From UBA1240 sp045599185 (GTDB taxonomy: Bacteria > Spirochaetota > Spirochaetia > Treponematales > Treponemataceae), in assembly GCA_045599185.1 (NCBI GenBank), contig JAZRVO010000016.1:11537-75536 (forward strand): a stretch of DNA of 64,000 bases, read 5' to 3'. Below the pieces are notes generated by a model that was given only the letters and a program-made list of their open reading frames with translations, was not told the origin of the DNA and did not search any database. The translations under genes and the position numbers were made by a program. This document shows, in pieces, positions 34,343-43,025 of the stretch; position 1 is the stretch's first letter, and every line of letters begins with the position of its first letter.

Positions 34343-35923
34343 CTACAGCTTTTTCCAGAATCTGGCTTTCATGCCAAAATCATTCGGCACTTTCATTGTA
34401 AGTAAATGGGTGTGGTCAAATGCACCGGCACTTTTTACGCCAACAATTTCTGCATCGCACAAAACTTCGCCGCTTCGGCTTAAAGCCTTGCCCACCGTGC
34501 CTTTTTCCGGCAGCGGAAGGAATTCGTAAGGAAGAGTTATGCTTGTAAAGCCCGGTTCAAAATCTTCTTCAACAAGGAAAATTGCCTGACCAGAACATGA
34601 AGCTACGCACATGCCGCAGCCTGTACAGCCGCAGTTTGCCGGGGCAACCACCGGAAGGGCTGTAATGCACGAACCGATTTTGATGCAGCCTTTCTTGCAT
34701 GCGTCCTGACACGGGTTGCACGGAATGTTCTGGGTGCATTCAATTACAGGGTGAATGCCTTTCTGACGGGTTACGCCCGGGTAGCGTTCAATTTCGTCTT
34801 CTGCAACAAAGCCTTTGGTTAAAAGGTTCATTGAAGTTGGTATGCCTTCGTCGGTTTTTTCTACAAGTTTTCCCCGGTTTACCGGCGCAAACATTCCCTG
34901 CCGCAGGCTGTCCAAATCTTTTGCGTAGGCGGTTTCTGTTTCGCTCATTACGGTTTCTTCCGTAAAACCCAGCTTAAAGGCTGCACGCAAACCTGCCATG
35001 CGCCCTTTAATCATTGCAGAACTTGCTTCTTCAATTCCGCTTACGTCGCCTGCTGCAAAAAGGCACGGCACTGAAGTTTCGCCAAACTCGTCTACCACCG
35101 GCACCTGACCGCCGCGTTTTGGGTTGTCTTCCATTTTACAGCCCGACATTTTTAAAAGCTGGCTCATTGGCGAAAGGCCTACGGCAACACAAACCGTATC
35201 CACGTCAAAATGCATTTCCGTGCCCGGTATTATCTTGAATTTTTCATCAACCTTGCCGATTGTTACGCCTTCTACTTTTTCAGTACCTTCTACCTGCTTG
35301 ATTGTGTAGCCAAGGTAAAACGGCACGCCAGTACGGGCAACTTTTGCTGCGTGTACGCCGTAACCGCCAATTCGCGGGGCTGCATCAACAAGTGCAACAA
35401 CTTCGCAACCGGCCTGCAAAAGCTGAAAGCTTACTACAAGGCCTACGTTTCCGCTGCCAAGCATAAGGATTTTTTTACCCGGTTTTATGCCGTGAAGGTT
35501 CATCAGTGTTTGGGCTGCGCCTGCGCCTATTACGCCGGGCAGCGTCCAGCCTTCAAAGGGAACCATGTTTTCGGCGGCACCGGTTGCAATAATTACGCTG
35601 TCGCCCTTGTAATGGTGAATTGCGCCGTCGTGGTTTACGGTTACTTCTTTATTTTCAAAAATGCCGGTAACGGTTGCATTCAGTTTTACCTGTACGCCGG
35701 CTTCAGAAGCTTCTTTTAAAAGCTGCGTGCCTATGTTGTAGCCTCTTATTTTTGCCTTGTGTTCTTTTGAACCAAAAAATTTATGAATCTGCTTAAAAAG
35801 CTGGCCGCCCGGCTTGTGGTTTTCGTCAAACACCATTACAGACATTCCGCGTTTTGCGGCTTCTATTGCGGCACTTAAACCGGCAGGGCCTGCGCCAACA
35901 ACTATCAGGTTATATCTTTTCAT
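34343..35923 (-). CDS. NAD/FAD oxidoreductase subunit with C-terminal 4Fe-4S-type Cys cluster (HcnB/OoxA-like)
   Basis: About 526 residues. FAD site LIVVGAGPAGLSAAIEAAKRG at the start, ATGAAENMVPFEGW near 118, the NAD site ILMLGSGNVGLVVS, and CLFAAGDVSGIEE for the second FAD contact. From residue 405 a ferredoxin-like part is present with Cys in CNPCQDACKKGC and CGCTGCGMCVASC. The combination is that of alpha subunits of proline/nopaline/octopine-type dehydrogenases, extended by clusters. It should hand electrons to NAD or a ferredoxin. ATG at 35923 with AGGGGA; an in-frame TTG at 35929 is less likely. Second gene of the operon. Confidence 0.85.
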   Translation of the reverse strand: MKRYNLIVVGAGPAGLSAAIEAAKRGMSVMVFDENHKPGGQLFKQIHKFFGSKEHKAKIRGYNIGTQLLKEASEAGVQVKLNATVTGIFENKEVTVNHDGAIHHYKGDSVIIATGAAENMVPFEGWTLPGVIGAGAAQTLMNLHGIKPGKKILMLGSGNVGLVVSFQLLQAGCEVVALVDAAPRIGGYGVHAAKVARTGVPFYLGYTIKQVEGTEKVEGVTIGKVDEKFKIIPGTEMHFDVDTVCVAVGLSPMSQLLKMSGCKMEDNPKRGGQVPVVDEFGETSVPCLFAAGDVSGIEEASSAMIKGRMAGLRAAFKLGFTEETVMSETETAYAKDLDSLRQGMFAPVNRGKLVEKTDEGIPTSMNLLTKGFVAEDEIERYPGVTRQKGIHPVIECTQNIPCNPCQDACKKGCIKIGSCITALPVVAPANCGCTGCGMCVASCSGQAIFLVEEDFEPGFTSITLPYEFLPLPEKGTVGKALSRSGEVLCDAEIVGVKSAGAFDHTHLLTMKVPNDFGMKARFWKKL

Positions 35924-35938
35924 TTCCAAGTCCCCTTT

Positions 35939-36262
35939 TTACCAAGTTTTTTCGGCAGAAGCGCCGTACTGTGTCTGCACTTTCATTCCGGCTTTAAGCG
36001 GCGTAATGCAGGTGCGGGTATTTGGAACGCCGTCAACTACCATTACGCAATCCGTACAGCGTCCAATTGCACAGAATATTCCGCGCGGGCGATGAAGTTT
36101 CGCCGTTTCGCGATGTTTCAAAATTCCGGCTGCGCGCAAAGCTGCGGCAACTGGTTCGCCTTCATAGCCCTGCATTTCCTTGCCGTCAAGCGTAAATGTA
36201 ACAAGCGTACCTTTTTCCGGAACGCCTAAAATTGGATGTTCAATAATTCTTTCTGATTCCAT
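35939..36262 (-). CDS. Small [2Fe-2S] subunit (HcnA/SoxA N-terminal-like)
   Basis: 107 residues with the plant-type ferredoxin fold: LVTFTLDGKEMQGYEGEPVA, then FCAIGRCTDCVMVVDG and RTCITPL, giving Cys at C-x4-5-C-x2-C and a distant fourth. Such subunits are the smallest component of HcnABC-like amine dehydrogenases. First gene of a four-gene operon ending at 32855. ATG 36262 follows AAGGGGTAAACA. The shared palindromic box begins 37 bp upstream. Confidence 0.85.
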   Translation of the reverse strand: MESERIIEHPILGVPEKGTLVTFTLDGKEMQGYEGEPVAAALRAAGILKHRETAKLHRPRGIFCAIGRCTDCVMVVDGVPNTRTCITPLKAGMKVQTQYGASAEKTW

Positions 36263-36298
36263 TGTTTACCCCTTGACAATAAGGTAATGTAAAACCGC

Positions 36299-36328
36299 GT
36301 TCCGTTACTTGTAAAAATAGGAACTAGC
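36299..36328. promoter_or_regulatory. Palindromic box 2, shared with 26232
   Basis: GTTCCGTTACTTGTA, 6 nt, GGAACTAGC, almost the same as box 1. It lies between the HcnA-like gene (minus) and a GNAT gene (plus, start 36369), so it could act on both. TTTACA within the box and TTACAT 17 nt further are possible promoter elements for the operon. Confidence 0.6.
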
Positions 36329-36368
36329 GGCTACCATGGCTTTTAAGAATTTTGGAGGTGAAAAACCT

Positions 36369-36788
36369 ATGGAAAATCTGGAATTTACTGATTGCATTGA
36401 CCCGGTTGTTTACAACCAGTTTCGCTGTTCTGTGGGCTGGGGTTCTTTAATGCCGGAACAGGTTGAAAATATCTTAAGGAACAGCATCTGTTTTTCCTGC
36501 AATGCAGGCGGAGAAACCGTTGGAATTGCACGGATTCTGTGGGACGGCGGCTATACGGCGTATCTTGCCGACGTGATTGTTGCAGAAAAGTGCCGCGGAC
36601 AGGGTATTGGCAAAAAACTTGTTGCCCGGGCAATTGAAGAAGTGAAAAACAGAATGAAACCCGGCTGGAAAGTAAAAATGATTCTGCTTGCGGCAAAAGG
36701 GCGCGAACCTTTTTACGAGCAATTTGGTTTTGTAAGCCGCCCCAACAACCACGAAGGCTGCGGCATGAACATGATTCTGGAAAAATAA
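36369..36788 (+). CDS. GNAT-family N-acetyltransferase
   Basis: 139 residues. LADVIVAEKCRGQGIGKKLV contains the RGQGIG CoA loop at about residues 75-80, followed by FYEQFGFVSRP, the usual C-terminal motif. The start ATG 36369 has GGAGGTGAAAAACCT; an earlier in-frame ATG (36336) lacks a site. Divergent from the dehydrogenase operon with the palindromic box between them, which makes co-regulation possible. Substrate unknown. Confidence 0.83.
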   Translation: MENLEFTDCIDPVVYNQFRCSVGWGSLMPEQVENILRNSICFSCNAGGETVGIARILWDGGYTAYLADVIVAEKCRGQGIGKKLVARAIEEVKNRMKPGWKVKMILLAAKGREPFYEQFGFVSRPNNHEGCGMNMILEK

Positions 36789-36920
36789 CCTGAAACTCGA
36801 GGTTTAACAAAAATACTAAAAGCAGCCTTTCGGCAAACGCGGCCGCTTTTTATAGTTTATTCATCAATTTTCAGGCTGATTTATAAATTCGATATTTGAA
36901 GAAATTAAGGAAAAATAAAA

Positions 36921-37487
36921 TTGAAAGACAAAAAGAACGGAGACTTGCTTTTGGTAATAGACATGCAGAATGTTTACCGCCAGAACCAGAAATGGGAATG
37001 CTGGCAGACTGAACAGGCCGCCCGAAACATTGTACGCATAATTGAAAGCAAAAAATGCAGCACAGCTTTTACCCGGTTTATTGCCAGCAAAAGGCCACGT
37101 GGCGTTTGGCAAAACTACAATGCAGAAAACGCCGACGTAAACGGCGATAAATTCCTTAACGAATACCATCCTGCCCTTGCTCCATATCTGGAACATTTTC
37201 CGCTTTTTACAAAAAGCACTTATTCTTCGCTTAAAAACAGAAAATTGAAAAAACTTTGCCGCCGGGCAAAACGGGTAATTGTTGCCGGTGTTGTTACCGA
37301 ATGCTGCGTGCTTGCCACCATTTTTGAACTTATTGACGAAGGCATTTACACGGTTTTTATAAGCGATGCGGTTAGCGGCGTAAACGAAACTATGGACAAG
37401 GCGGTTAAAAACGTGCTTTCGGGTTTAAGCCCTTTGCACGTAAAAATTGCCACCACCAGCGAATATCTTAGCGAAGCCGAAAATTAG
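36921..37487 (+). CDS. Isochorismatase-like cysteine hydrolase
   Basis: 188 residues of the isochorismatase/nicotinamidase superfamily. LLLVIDMQNVY holds the first catalytic Asp, the Lys is in TKSTYSSL, and the nucleophilic Cys is in VVTECCVLATIFELIDEG. Reactions in the family include hydrolysis of nicotinamide, N-carbamoyl amines and ureidoacrylate; the present one is unknown. The start is a TTG at 36921 with AAGGAAAAA upstream. Followed by a strong terminator. Confidence 0.82.
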   Translation: MKDKKNGDLLLVIDMQNVYRQNQKWECWQTEQAARNIVRIIESKKCSTAFTRFIASKRPRGVWQNYNAENADVNGDKFLNEYHPALAPYLEHFPLFTKSTYSSLKNRKLKKLCRRAKRVIVAGVVTECCVLATIFELIDEGIYTVFISDAVSGVNETMDKAVKNVLSGLSPLHVKIATTSEYLSEAEN

Positions 37488-37508
37488 AGAAACCGGGCAC
37501 AAAAAAAA

Positions 37509-37590
37509 GCAGTGAAGATTAGAAAAATTGTACCAAAATTAAGCGTTTTAAGCTTTTTGGTACAATTTTAAAACCTGCACTGCTTTTGCA
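37509..37590. terminator. Bidirectional terminator between the cysteine hydrolase and the chemoreceptor
   Basis: AAAATTGTACCAAAA (37524) pairs perfectly with TTTTGGTACAATTTT (37555); an outer GCAGTG/CACTGC pair extends the stem. Confidence 0.75.
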
Positions 37591-37643
37591 GCCTGCCATT
37601 GCTTGCAGGCATGAATGCTGCGCGGTAAAAGGCTAAAAACGGC

Positions 37644-37681
37644 TAAAAAAACCGCAATTCTTAAAAGCCTGCGGTTTTTAA
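37644..37681 (-). terminator. Terminator of the chemoreceptor gene
   Basis: Minus strand AAAACCGCA pairs with TGCGGTTTT, followed by a T run (TTTTTTTAGCC). Lies about 40 bp beyond the stop. Confidence 0.65.
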
Positions 37682-37718
37682 CGCGGTGTCTTAGCCTTTT
37701 ACAATTCAGCACTCAAAC

Positions 37719-39794
37719 TTAAATCTTAAAATCCTTAAGAATTTCAAGCATTTTTTCCATGTTAGATTCAACGCCAAAAGCCGTTTCTTTTACCGCATCT
37801 GCCGACCGGCTGATTTTAACGGCACCTTCGGACATTCCTTCCATTGAAGCGTTGATTGTGGAAGTAATGCCGCCAACGTCAATAATTTTCTTATCAAGCT
37901 CTTCCATGGAAGCCTTGCTGTTTTCAACTTTAGAAAGAATGTCCTGAGATTCGTTAGAAAGCTCATTCAAAGACTTGTTAATGTCCTGCGTTCCAACATT
38001 CTGTTCTTCCATTGACGATTTTATTTCGTCAATCAGCGGCGTTACGGTTTTTGCAGATTCCGTAATTTCGTAAAAAGCCGTTACAAGCGCCGCGCCAGCT
38101 TCCGAGGCAGAATGAATGGTTTTCTGAATGGTCTTAATCTGTTCCGCAATCTGGTGCGACTGTGTACTAGAAGTTTCTGCCAGTTTTCGAATTTCGTCAG
38201 AAACAACAGAAAAACCTTTACCCGATTCACCGGCATGGGCAGCTTCAATTGCCGCGTTCATTGCAAGAAGGTTCGTCTGTGAAGCGATGCTTGCAATAAC
38301 AATGTTTGCGTCGTTAAGGGTTTTAGAAGTCTGTTCAATTTCAGCAATTGCCTTTTTAATTGCGTCGTTTGCAACCTGGCCGTTTTTAATGTCGCTAATA
38401 AGCTTGTTGAACGAAGTGTTCATATTGTTAACATTGTTTGTTACGGAATAAGTGTTGCCTGCAATTTCATTTACGGTTGCCGCAGTTTCCTGAAGTTCGC
38501 CCGTAAAATTATTGATTTTTGAAAGCACATCGGACAAAGTCATCTGCTGTGCCTTCGCAGATTCAAGCACGCCCTGTGTATGCTGGGCCTGAATGTTGGA
38601 CTGATTCTGCACGTGCTGAACGTTGCCTGAAATTTTATTTACCGCATTTGAAGAATCTTCGGCGGTAAGTTTCATCGTGTCAACGGCACTTACAATTCCC
38701 TTGGTTTCTTCATTTACGTTCTTAATAATCAGCTGAAGGCGTTCCATAAACTTGTTGAAGTTCTGCGAAATTCTTCCAAGTTCGTCCTTTGACCTTGAAG
38801 GTAGCCTGAACGACAAATCCATTTCGCCATTCGCCAGTTCCTGCGTAGAATGTTCCAGCTGATGCAGCGGACCTTTTACGATAAACATAAGAACTGCAAC
38901 AACGGAAGCAATTTCGATAAGCATCATTACCAAAATAATTGACGTTATGAGATTTGAAAAAACCGAATTCATTGACTTGATGCCGTCAGCAGAAAGGTTG
39001 ATTACAATCCAGAAAGGGTCTGTCATTGTAGAAATATTTTCTTTAACCCGGAATGCATGGCGGTAAATGCCGGCTTTTCCGTCAATTGTCGTGGCTTCAT
39101 CATCTTTCTGCATTGCGTCCCAAAATGCCGGGGGAATTTCGCTGCCGGCTTCGTCTGCAACAGAAGATGCCATAACTTTGCCGTCACCTGCAAGGCAAAT
39201 TGAATCGCAACCAATAACCCGGGCAACGTCCTTAAGGTGAACGGCTGAAAGCGGAAGCATGACCTTGGTAACGACAGGTTTCCCAATAATCCTGCATTCT
39301 TCTTCCGTCCAGCAGTAGTTCATCATAATTGCGGTCATTCCGTATTCTGCGTGGCAGGTGAAATAATAGGAAGATTTTTTTGAATTGTAGCATTCCAGAA
39401 CATCGTCAACACGGTTTGTGCCTGAAGTAAATGAAAGGCACTGGTCTGCGTTCAAAAGAATCGTATCGTTTCCGCTGATTTCGTAAATGCCTACATCAAA
39501 TGCGCCGGAAGTTTTTTTGGAAATATCCGTCAAATCCCTGACAAGATTTTCTCTGTGCGATTCGTCAGCATAGGCTGCCATTTGCAGCATTCCTTTGTAT
39601 TCTTCTACAAACTTGTTAAACTGCAAATCGCCGATGAAAGTTAAGGCGGACTGATGATTTGAAAGATCTTTGTAAATGTTTGAAATGTTTTTTTTGGTAA
39701 TTGTGCTTGAAATGCCTAATGCTATGAAAACACCGGCAAATGTTGTAAGAATAAACGGTAATAAAATCTTAACAAAAATTGTTGATTTTCTCAT
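37719..39794 (-). CDS. Methyl-accepting chemotaxis protein
   Basis: 691 residues. A first membrane segment (ILLPFILTTFAGVFIALGI) is followed by a Cache-like extracytoplasmic sensor domain of about 250 residues, a second membrane segment (IILVMMLIEIASVVAVLMFIV), a HAMP domain, and a long coiled-coil signalling domain. The hairpin tip that binds CheA/CheW is conserved: SQTNLLAMNAAIEAAHAG then FSVVSDEIRKLAE. The ligand is unknown. Monocistronic, no cognate signalling gene close by. Confidence 0.92.
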   Translation of the reverse strand: MRKSTIFVKILLPFILTTFAGVFIALGISSTITKKNISNIYKDLSNHQSALTFIGDLQFNKFVEEYKGMLQMAAYADESHRENLVRDLTDISKKTSGAFDVGIYEISGNDTILLNADQCLSFTSGTNRVDDVLECYNSKKSSYYFTCHAEYGMTAIMMNYCWTEEECRIIGKPVVTKVMLPLSAVHLKDVARVIGCDSICLAGDGKVMASSVADEAGSEIPPAFWDAMQKDDEATTIDGKAGIYRHAFRVKENISTMTDPFWIVINLSADGIKSMNSVFSNLITSIILVMMLIEIASVVAVLMFIVKGPLHQLEHSTQELANGEMDLSFRLPSRSKDELGRISQNFNKFMERLQLIIKNVNEETKGIVSAVDTMKLTAEDSSNAVNKISGNVQHVQNQSNIQAQHTQGVLESAKAQQMTLSDVLSKINNFTGELQETAATVNEIAGNTYSVTNNVNNMNTSFNKLISDIKNGQVANDAIKKAIAEIEQTSKTLNDANIVIASIASQTNLLAMNAAIEAAHAGESGKGFSVVSDEIRKLAETSSTQSHQIAEQIKTIQKTIHSASEAGAALVTAFYEITESAKTVTPLIDEIKSSMEEQNVGTQDINKSLNELSNESQDILSKVENSKASMEELDKKIIDVGGITSTINASMEGMSEGAVKISRSADAVKETAFGVESNMEKMLEILKDFKI

Positions 39795-39993
39795 TTTGCA
39801 CCCCGTAAAACAAATGACAGTTAACAGATTATAACAATGTTTTATTTATTCTGCAAATTATTTTACTTTGTACAGATAAGTTTAAATTGAATTTTCCGTA
39901 AATTTTCTTTCAAAAAATGCAAAATATTCAATTTTTAACCTGCCCGGTGAAAAAAAAACAAAAAAAGCTTTTAAGGCGGTTTTTATAAAATCA

Positions 39994-40449
39994 TCAGTTC
40001 TCTAGCTGAATTACGTAATCGTACCAGTCGCCTGCGTCTTTTTCGCTTACCGGGTTTTTTATGCATATACCGGCCTGCTTTACGCTTTCAGCAGTGCCGC
40101 TTATAAGCGGATGCCAAGGCGGCAACGGTTTGCCTGCTGCCAAAAGCCGATAGGCGCAGGTTTGCGGCAGCCATTTAAAGTGCCTTATTGATTTTTTGTC
40201 CAGTTTTACGCATTCAGCTTGAAGGCTGAAACGGCTGGCGTAATTTTTGCAGCGGCAGGTCTGGGTATCAAGCAAATCGCATGCTATGCGCGTGTTTAGT
40301 ATTTTTTTATTCCATAAATAGCCGTCTACAATTTTTCTGTAGCAGCAAAGTCCGCAGCCGTCGCACAATGCTTCCCATTCGGCGTCGTTCATTTCGGAAA
40401 GTTTTTTTGTTTTCCAGAACTCTGGTAAAATTTCTGTTTTTTCGTCCAT
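39994..40449 (-). CDS. YcgN-family Cys-cluster protein (UPF0260)
   Basis: 151 residues. The opening FWKTKKLSEMNDAEWEALCDGCGLCCYRKI is diagnostic of the YcgN/YkgJ family, with CDGCGLCC as the first Cys group and CDLLDTQTCRCKNY as the second; the family is believed to bind metal. Function unknown. The ATG lies 13 nt after the T run of the terminator that ends the fumarate reductase operon. Confidence 0.85.
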   Translation of the reverse strand: MDEKTEILPEFWKTKKLSEMNDAEWEALCDGCGLCCYRKIVDGYLWNKKILNTRIACDLLDTQTCRCKNYASRFSLQAECVKLDKKSIRHFKWLPQTCAYRLLAAGKPLPPWHPLISGTAESVKQAGICIKNPVSEKDAGDWYDYVIQLEN

Positions 40450-40461
40450 CTGGTGAATCCA

Positions 40462-40502
40462 TTAAAAAAGCCTTTCCGCCAAAAAAAGCAGAAAGGCTTT
40501 TA
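40462..40502 (-). terminator. Terminator of the hdr-flx-frd operon
   Basis: Minus strand AAAAGCCTTTC pairs with GAAAGGCTTTT, followed by further T. About 75 bp after the frdA-like stop. Confidence 0.75.
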
Positions 40503-40575
40503 ACAGTTATCTGTTAATCTGTAAGCATTTGCTTAAAAGCCCGGCATTTTTAACGGTTCTGGGCTTTTCAGGCAT

Positions 40576-42222
40576 TCATTTGCTTGCACCTGGGAATGGT
40601 GATTTTTCAAATTCCTTGTTTCCGTGGGTGTAGCTTGGAAGAACTTTTGGAGAAACAGCATCGCCGTTAATTCCGGCAGCTGCTCTTTCTTTTTCAAATG
40701 CTGTTACATGGTCAAGGTTCATTTTTGCAGTGTCAGCCATTGTGATGTTTGCAAACATTTTACCTGCTTCAATACCAGCTTCGCGGCCAAATACAACAAC
40801 GTCCAAAAGTGAGTTACCCATCAGGCGGTTTGTTCCGTGAACACCACCAGAAGCTTCACCGGCAACGAGAAGGTTTCCAACGTTTGTATGACATGTTTTG
40901 TCAATTTCTACACCACCGTTCTGGTAGTGAAGTGTCGGGTAAACCAAAATCGGTTCCTTGCGGATGTCAATTCCGTATTTGATGAACATGTTGTACATGG
41001 CAGGAATTGATTTAAGGATTGTTCCTTCACCGTGAATCATTTCAATCATTGGAGTATCCAGCCAAACAGCAGGCTGAACATCGTTGTCAACACCACGGCC
41101 GTTGCGAACTTCCTTAATGATACCAGAAGCGTTTACGTCGCGTGTTTCAAGAGGGTGAATGTAAACTTCGCCGTCTTTGTTGATAAGTTTTGCACCAAGT
41201 GAGCGAACTTTTTCTGTTACCAGTTTTCCCAAAATCTGGGTTGGGTAAGCAGCACCGGTCGGGTGATACTGCAAAGAATCCTGATACAAAAGTTTTGCAC
41301 CAGCACGGTAAGCCATTACCAAACCGTCAGCAGTTGCACCGTAGTGGTTAGAAGTTGGGAAACCCTGATAGTGCATGCGGCCTGCACCACCTGTAGCAAT
41401 AATTACAACTTTTGCTTTTGCAATGCGAACTTCGCCTGTTTCTACGTTCAGAAGAACTGCACCACATGCGTTGCCTTTGTCATCTTTGATGATTTCAATT
41501 GCAGCAGTAAAGTCTACAACTGTAATCTGATCCGGGCGGTTCAAAACTTCGTCGCGGAGTGTGCGCATGATTTCTGCACCAGAGTAGTCTTTACAAGCGT
41601 GCATTCTTTTGCGGCTTGTACCGCCACCGTGGGTAGTAACCATTGTACCGTCTGCTTCCTTGTCAAATTCAACGCCAAGTTCGTTAAGCCATTTGATACA
41701 TTTTGGTGCTTTGTTTACCAGTGTGTAAACCAGTTCCGGTTTTCCGTCAAAGTGACCGCCACCGAAACAGTCAAGATAGTGCTGAGCCGGGCTGTCGTTT
41801 GGTTTGTCAGCAGCCTGAATACCGCCTTCTGCCATCATTGTGTTTGCATCACCGATGCGGAGTTTTGTAGCCAAAAGAACTTTTGCACCGGCTTCGCTTG
41901 CCATGATAGCAGCAGAAGAACCTGCACCGCCGCCACCGATTACGAGAACATCGGTTTCGTAGTCAACGTGTGTCAGGTCAATGTGTTCCGGTTCAATGCG
42001 TGGTTTAGCCTGAAGCATTGCAACCAGTTCGATTGGTGCTTTCTGACCTTTGTTTGGACCGATTTTCAGTTCTTCAAACTGGCTTGTAATGCGGTCCGGA
42101 TGATATTCTTTCAAAATTTCGTCTTTTTCATCTGCTGTAAGACGAGCATGTTCAAATTTAAGGTTTGCTTCACGTTTTTCTGCAACAATTTTTGCTGCAT
42201 CATCAAGGTAATTTCCGTACAT
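40576..42222 (-). CDS. frdA: Fumarate reductase flavoprotein subunit (soluble, TfrA/FrdA-like)
   Basis: 548 residues. FAD site DVLVIGGGGAGSSAAIMASEAG; substrate-binding and catalytic motifs HPTGAAYPTQ and NRLMGNSLLDVVVFGREAG are conserved. The position of the covalent-FAD histidine (HT in the FrdA motif) appears to be Asn (ANTMMAEGG), so FAD is probably bound non-covalently, as in TfrA-type enzymes. It reduces fumarate to succinate in the cytoplasm. There is no membrane anchor gene; the partner is the iron-sulphur subunit upstream and the electron source probably the Flx-Hdr proteins of the same operon. ATG with GGAGACGAACA. Confidence 0.88.
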   Translation of the reverse strand: MYGNYLDDAAKIVAEKREANLKFEHARLTADEKDEILKEYHPDRITSQFEELKIGPNKGQKAPIELVAMLQAKPRIEPEHIDLTHVDYETDVLVIGGGGAGSSAAIMASEAGAKVLLATKLRIGDANTMMAEGGIQAADKPNDSPAQHYLDCFGGGHFDGKPELVYTLVNKAPKCIKWLNELGVEFDKEADGTMVTTHGGGTSRKRMHACKDYSGAEIMRTLRDEVLNRPDQITVVDFTAAIEIIKDDKGNACGAVLLNVETGEVRIAKAKVVIIATGGAGRMHYQGFPTSNHYGATADGLVMAYRAGAKLLYQDSLQYHPTGAAYPTQILGKLVTEKVRSLGAKLINKDGEVYIHPLETRDVNASGIIKEVRNGRGVDNDVQPAVWLDTPMIEMIHGEGTILKSIPAMYNMFIKYGIDIRKEPILVYPTLHYQNGGVEIDKTCHTNVGNLLVAGEASGGVHGTNRLMGNSLLDVVVFGREAGIEAGKMFANITMADTAKMNLDHVTAFEKERAAAGINGDAVSPKVLPSYTHGNKEFEKSPFPGASK

Positions 42223-42236
42223 TGTTCGTCTCCTTA

Positions 42237-42917
42237 TTATTTTTCGATGTCGCGGTTGTTGTACAATTCTTTGATTTCAGCCAGCGGCTTGTTCATGATG
42301 TTCTGAATCATTTCTTCAAGTTTGCCAGAATCAATTTCTTCAACACGGTCAATCAGGTGCTGTGTCTGCGGCTGAATGTATTTACCATTCAGGCGGCGTG
42401 CAAGTTCTGCAACCTGCGGGTGGCTGATTCCTGCCGGACAGCGGCTAGAACAGCATCCGCACATTACGCAGTCAAACGAAAGGTCTGCACATTTTGCAAA
42501 ATCGCCGCGCTGTGCGTAAGCGATGTACTGCATTGTGTTAAGGCTTTGCGGACAGGCACGTGTACAGGCGTTACAGCCAACGCATGAATAGATTTCAGGA
42601 TAAAGCTGCATCATAACAGCCTGTTCCGGCTTCATGTTGTTGATGTCGTAAACCTGTTTTACCAGCGGGAAGAAAGGCAAAGTTGCAATGTACATGTCAT
42701 TTTCAACTTTTTTAGAACATGCAAGACAAGTCTGAAGCTGGTTTGTACCTTTAATGCGGTAAATTGTTGCACAAGCACCGCAGAAACCGTTGCGGCAGCC
42801 GCAACCACGTTTAAGCTGGTAACCGGCATATTCCATAGCGTTCATAATTGTAAGTTCTGCCGGAACTTCGTATTTTTTGCCAAAAATATAAATGGTGGCC
42901 ATTTCTTTATCTGCCAT
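42237..42917 (-). CDS. frdB: Fumarate reductase iron-sulphur subunit (FrdB/TfrB-like)
   Basis: 226 residues. The N-terminal ferredoxin-like domain has GCGCRNGFCGACATIY and a later LQTCLAC for a [2Fe-2S] cluster; the C-terminal domain has CVGCNACTRACPQS and CVMCGCCSSRCPAG, two more cluster motifs. It passes electrons to the flavoprotein encoded 15 bp downstream. Begins MADKEMATIYIFG after GGAGACTAAA. About 110 bp, with a small hairpin (CCTGAGAG/CCCTCAG), separate it from the FlxA-like gene. Confidence 0.88.
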   Translation of the reverse strand: MADKEMATIYIFGKKYEVPAELTIMNAMEYAGYQLKRGCGCRNGFCGACATIYRIKGTNQLQTCLACSKKVENDMYIATLPFFPLVKQVYDINNMKPEQAVMMQLYPEIYSCVGCNACTRACPQSLNTMQYIAYAQRGDFAKCADLSFDCVMCGCCSSRCPAGISHPQVAELARRLNGKYIQPQTQHLIDRVEEIDSGKLEEMIQNIMNKPLAEIKELYNNRDIEK

Positions 42918-43025
42918 TTTAGTCTCCTAAACAGCGCCGCAAAGGGCGCTTAATAAGTAAGCAAGTCCTGAGAGCTTTCGTAAGAAAACCCTCAGAAAAA
43001 TCACCGGGAAAGGCGATTTTGTTGA

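Noticed and set aside
41263..42306. 347-codon plus-strand open frame opposite frdA
   Set aside because: Cys/Phe/Val-rich shadow of the flavoprotein gene; no motif, no start signal.
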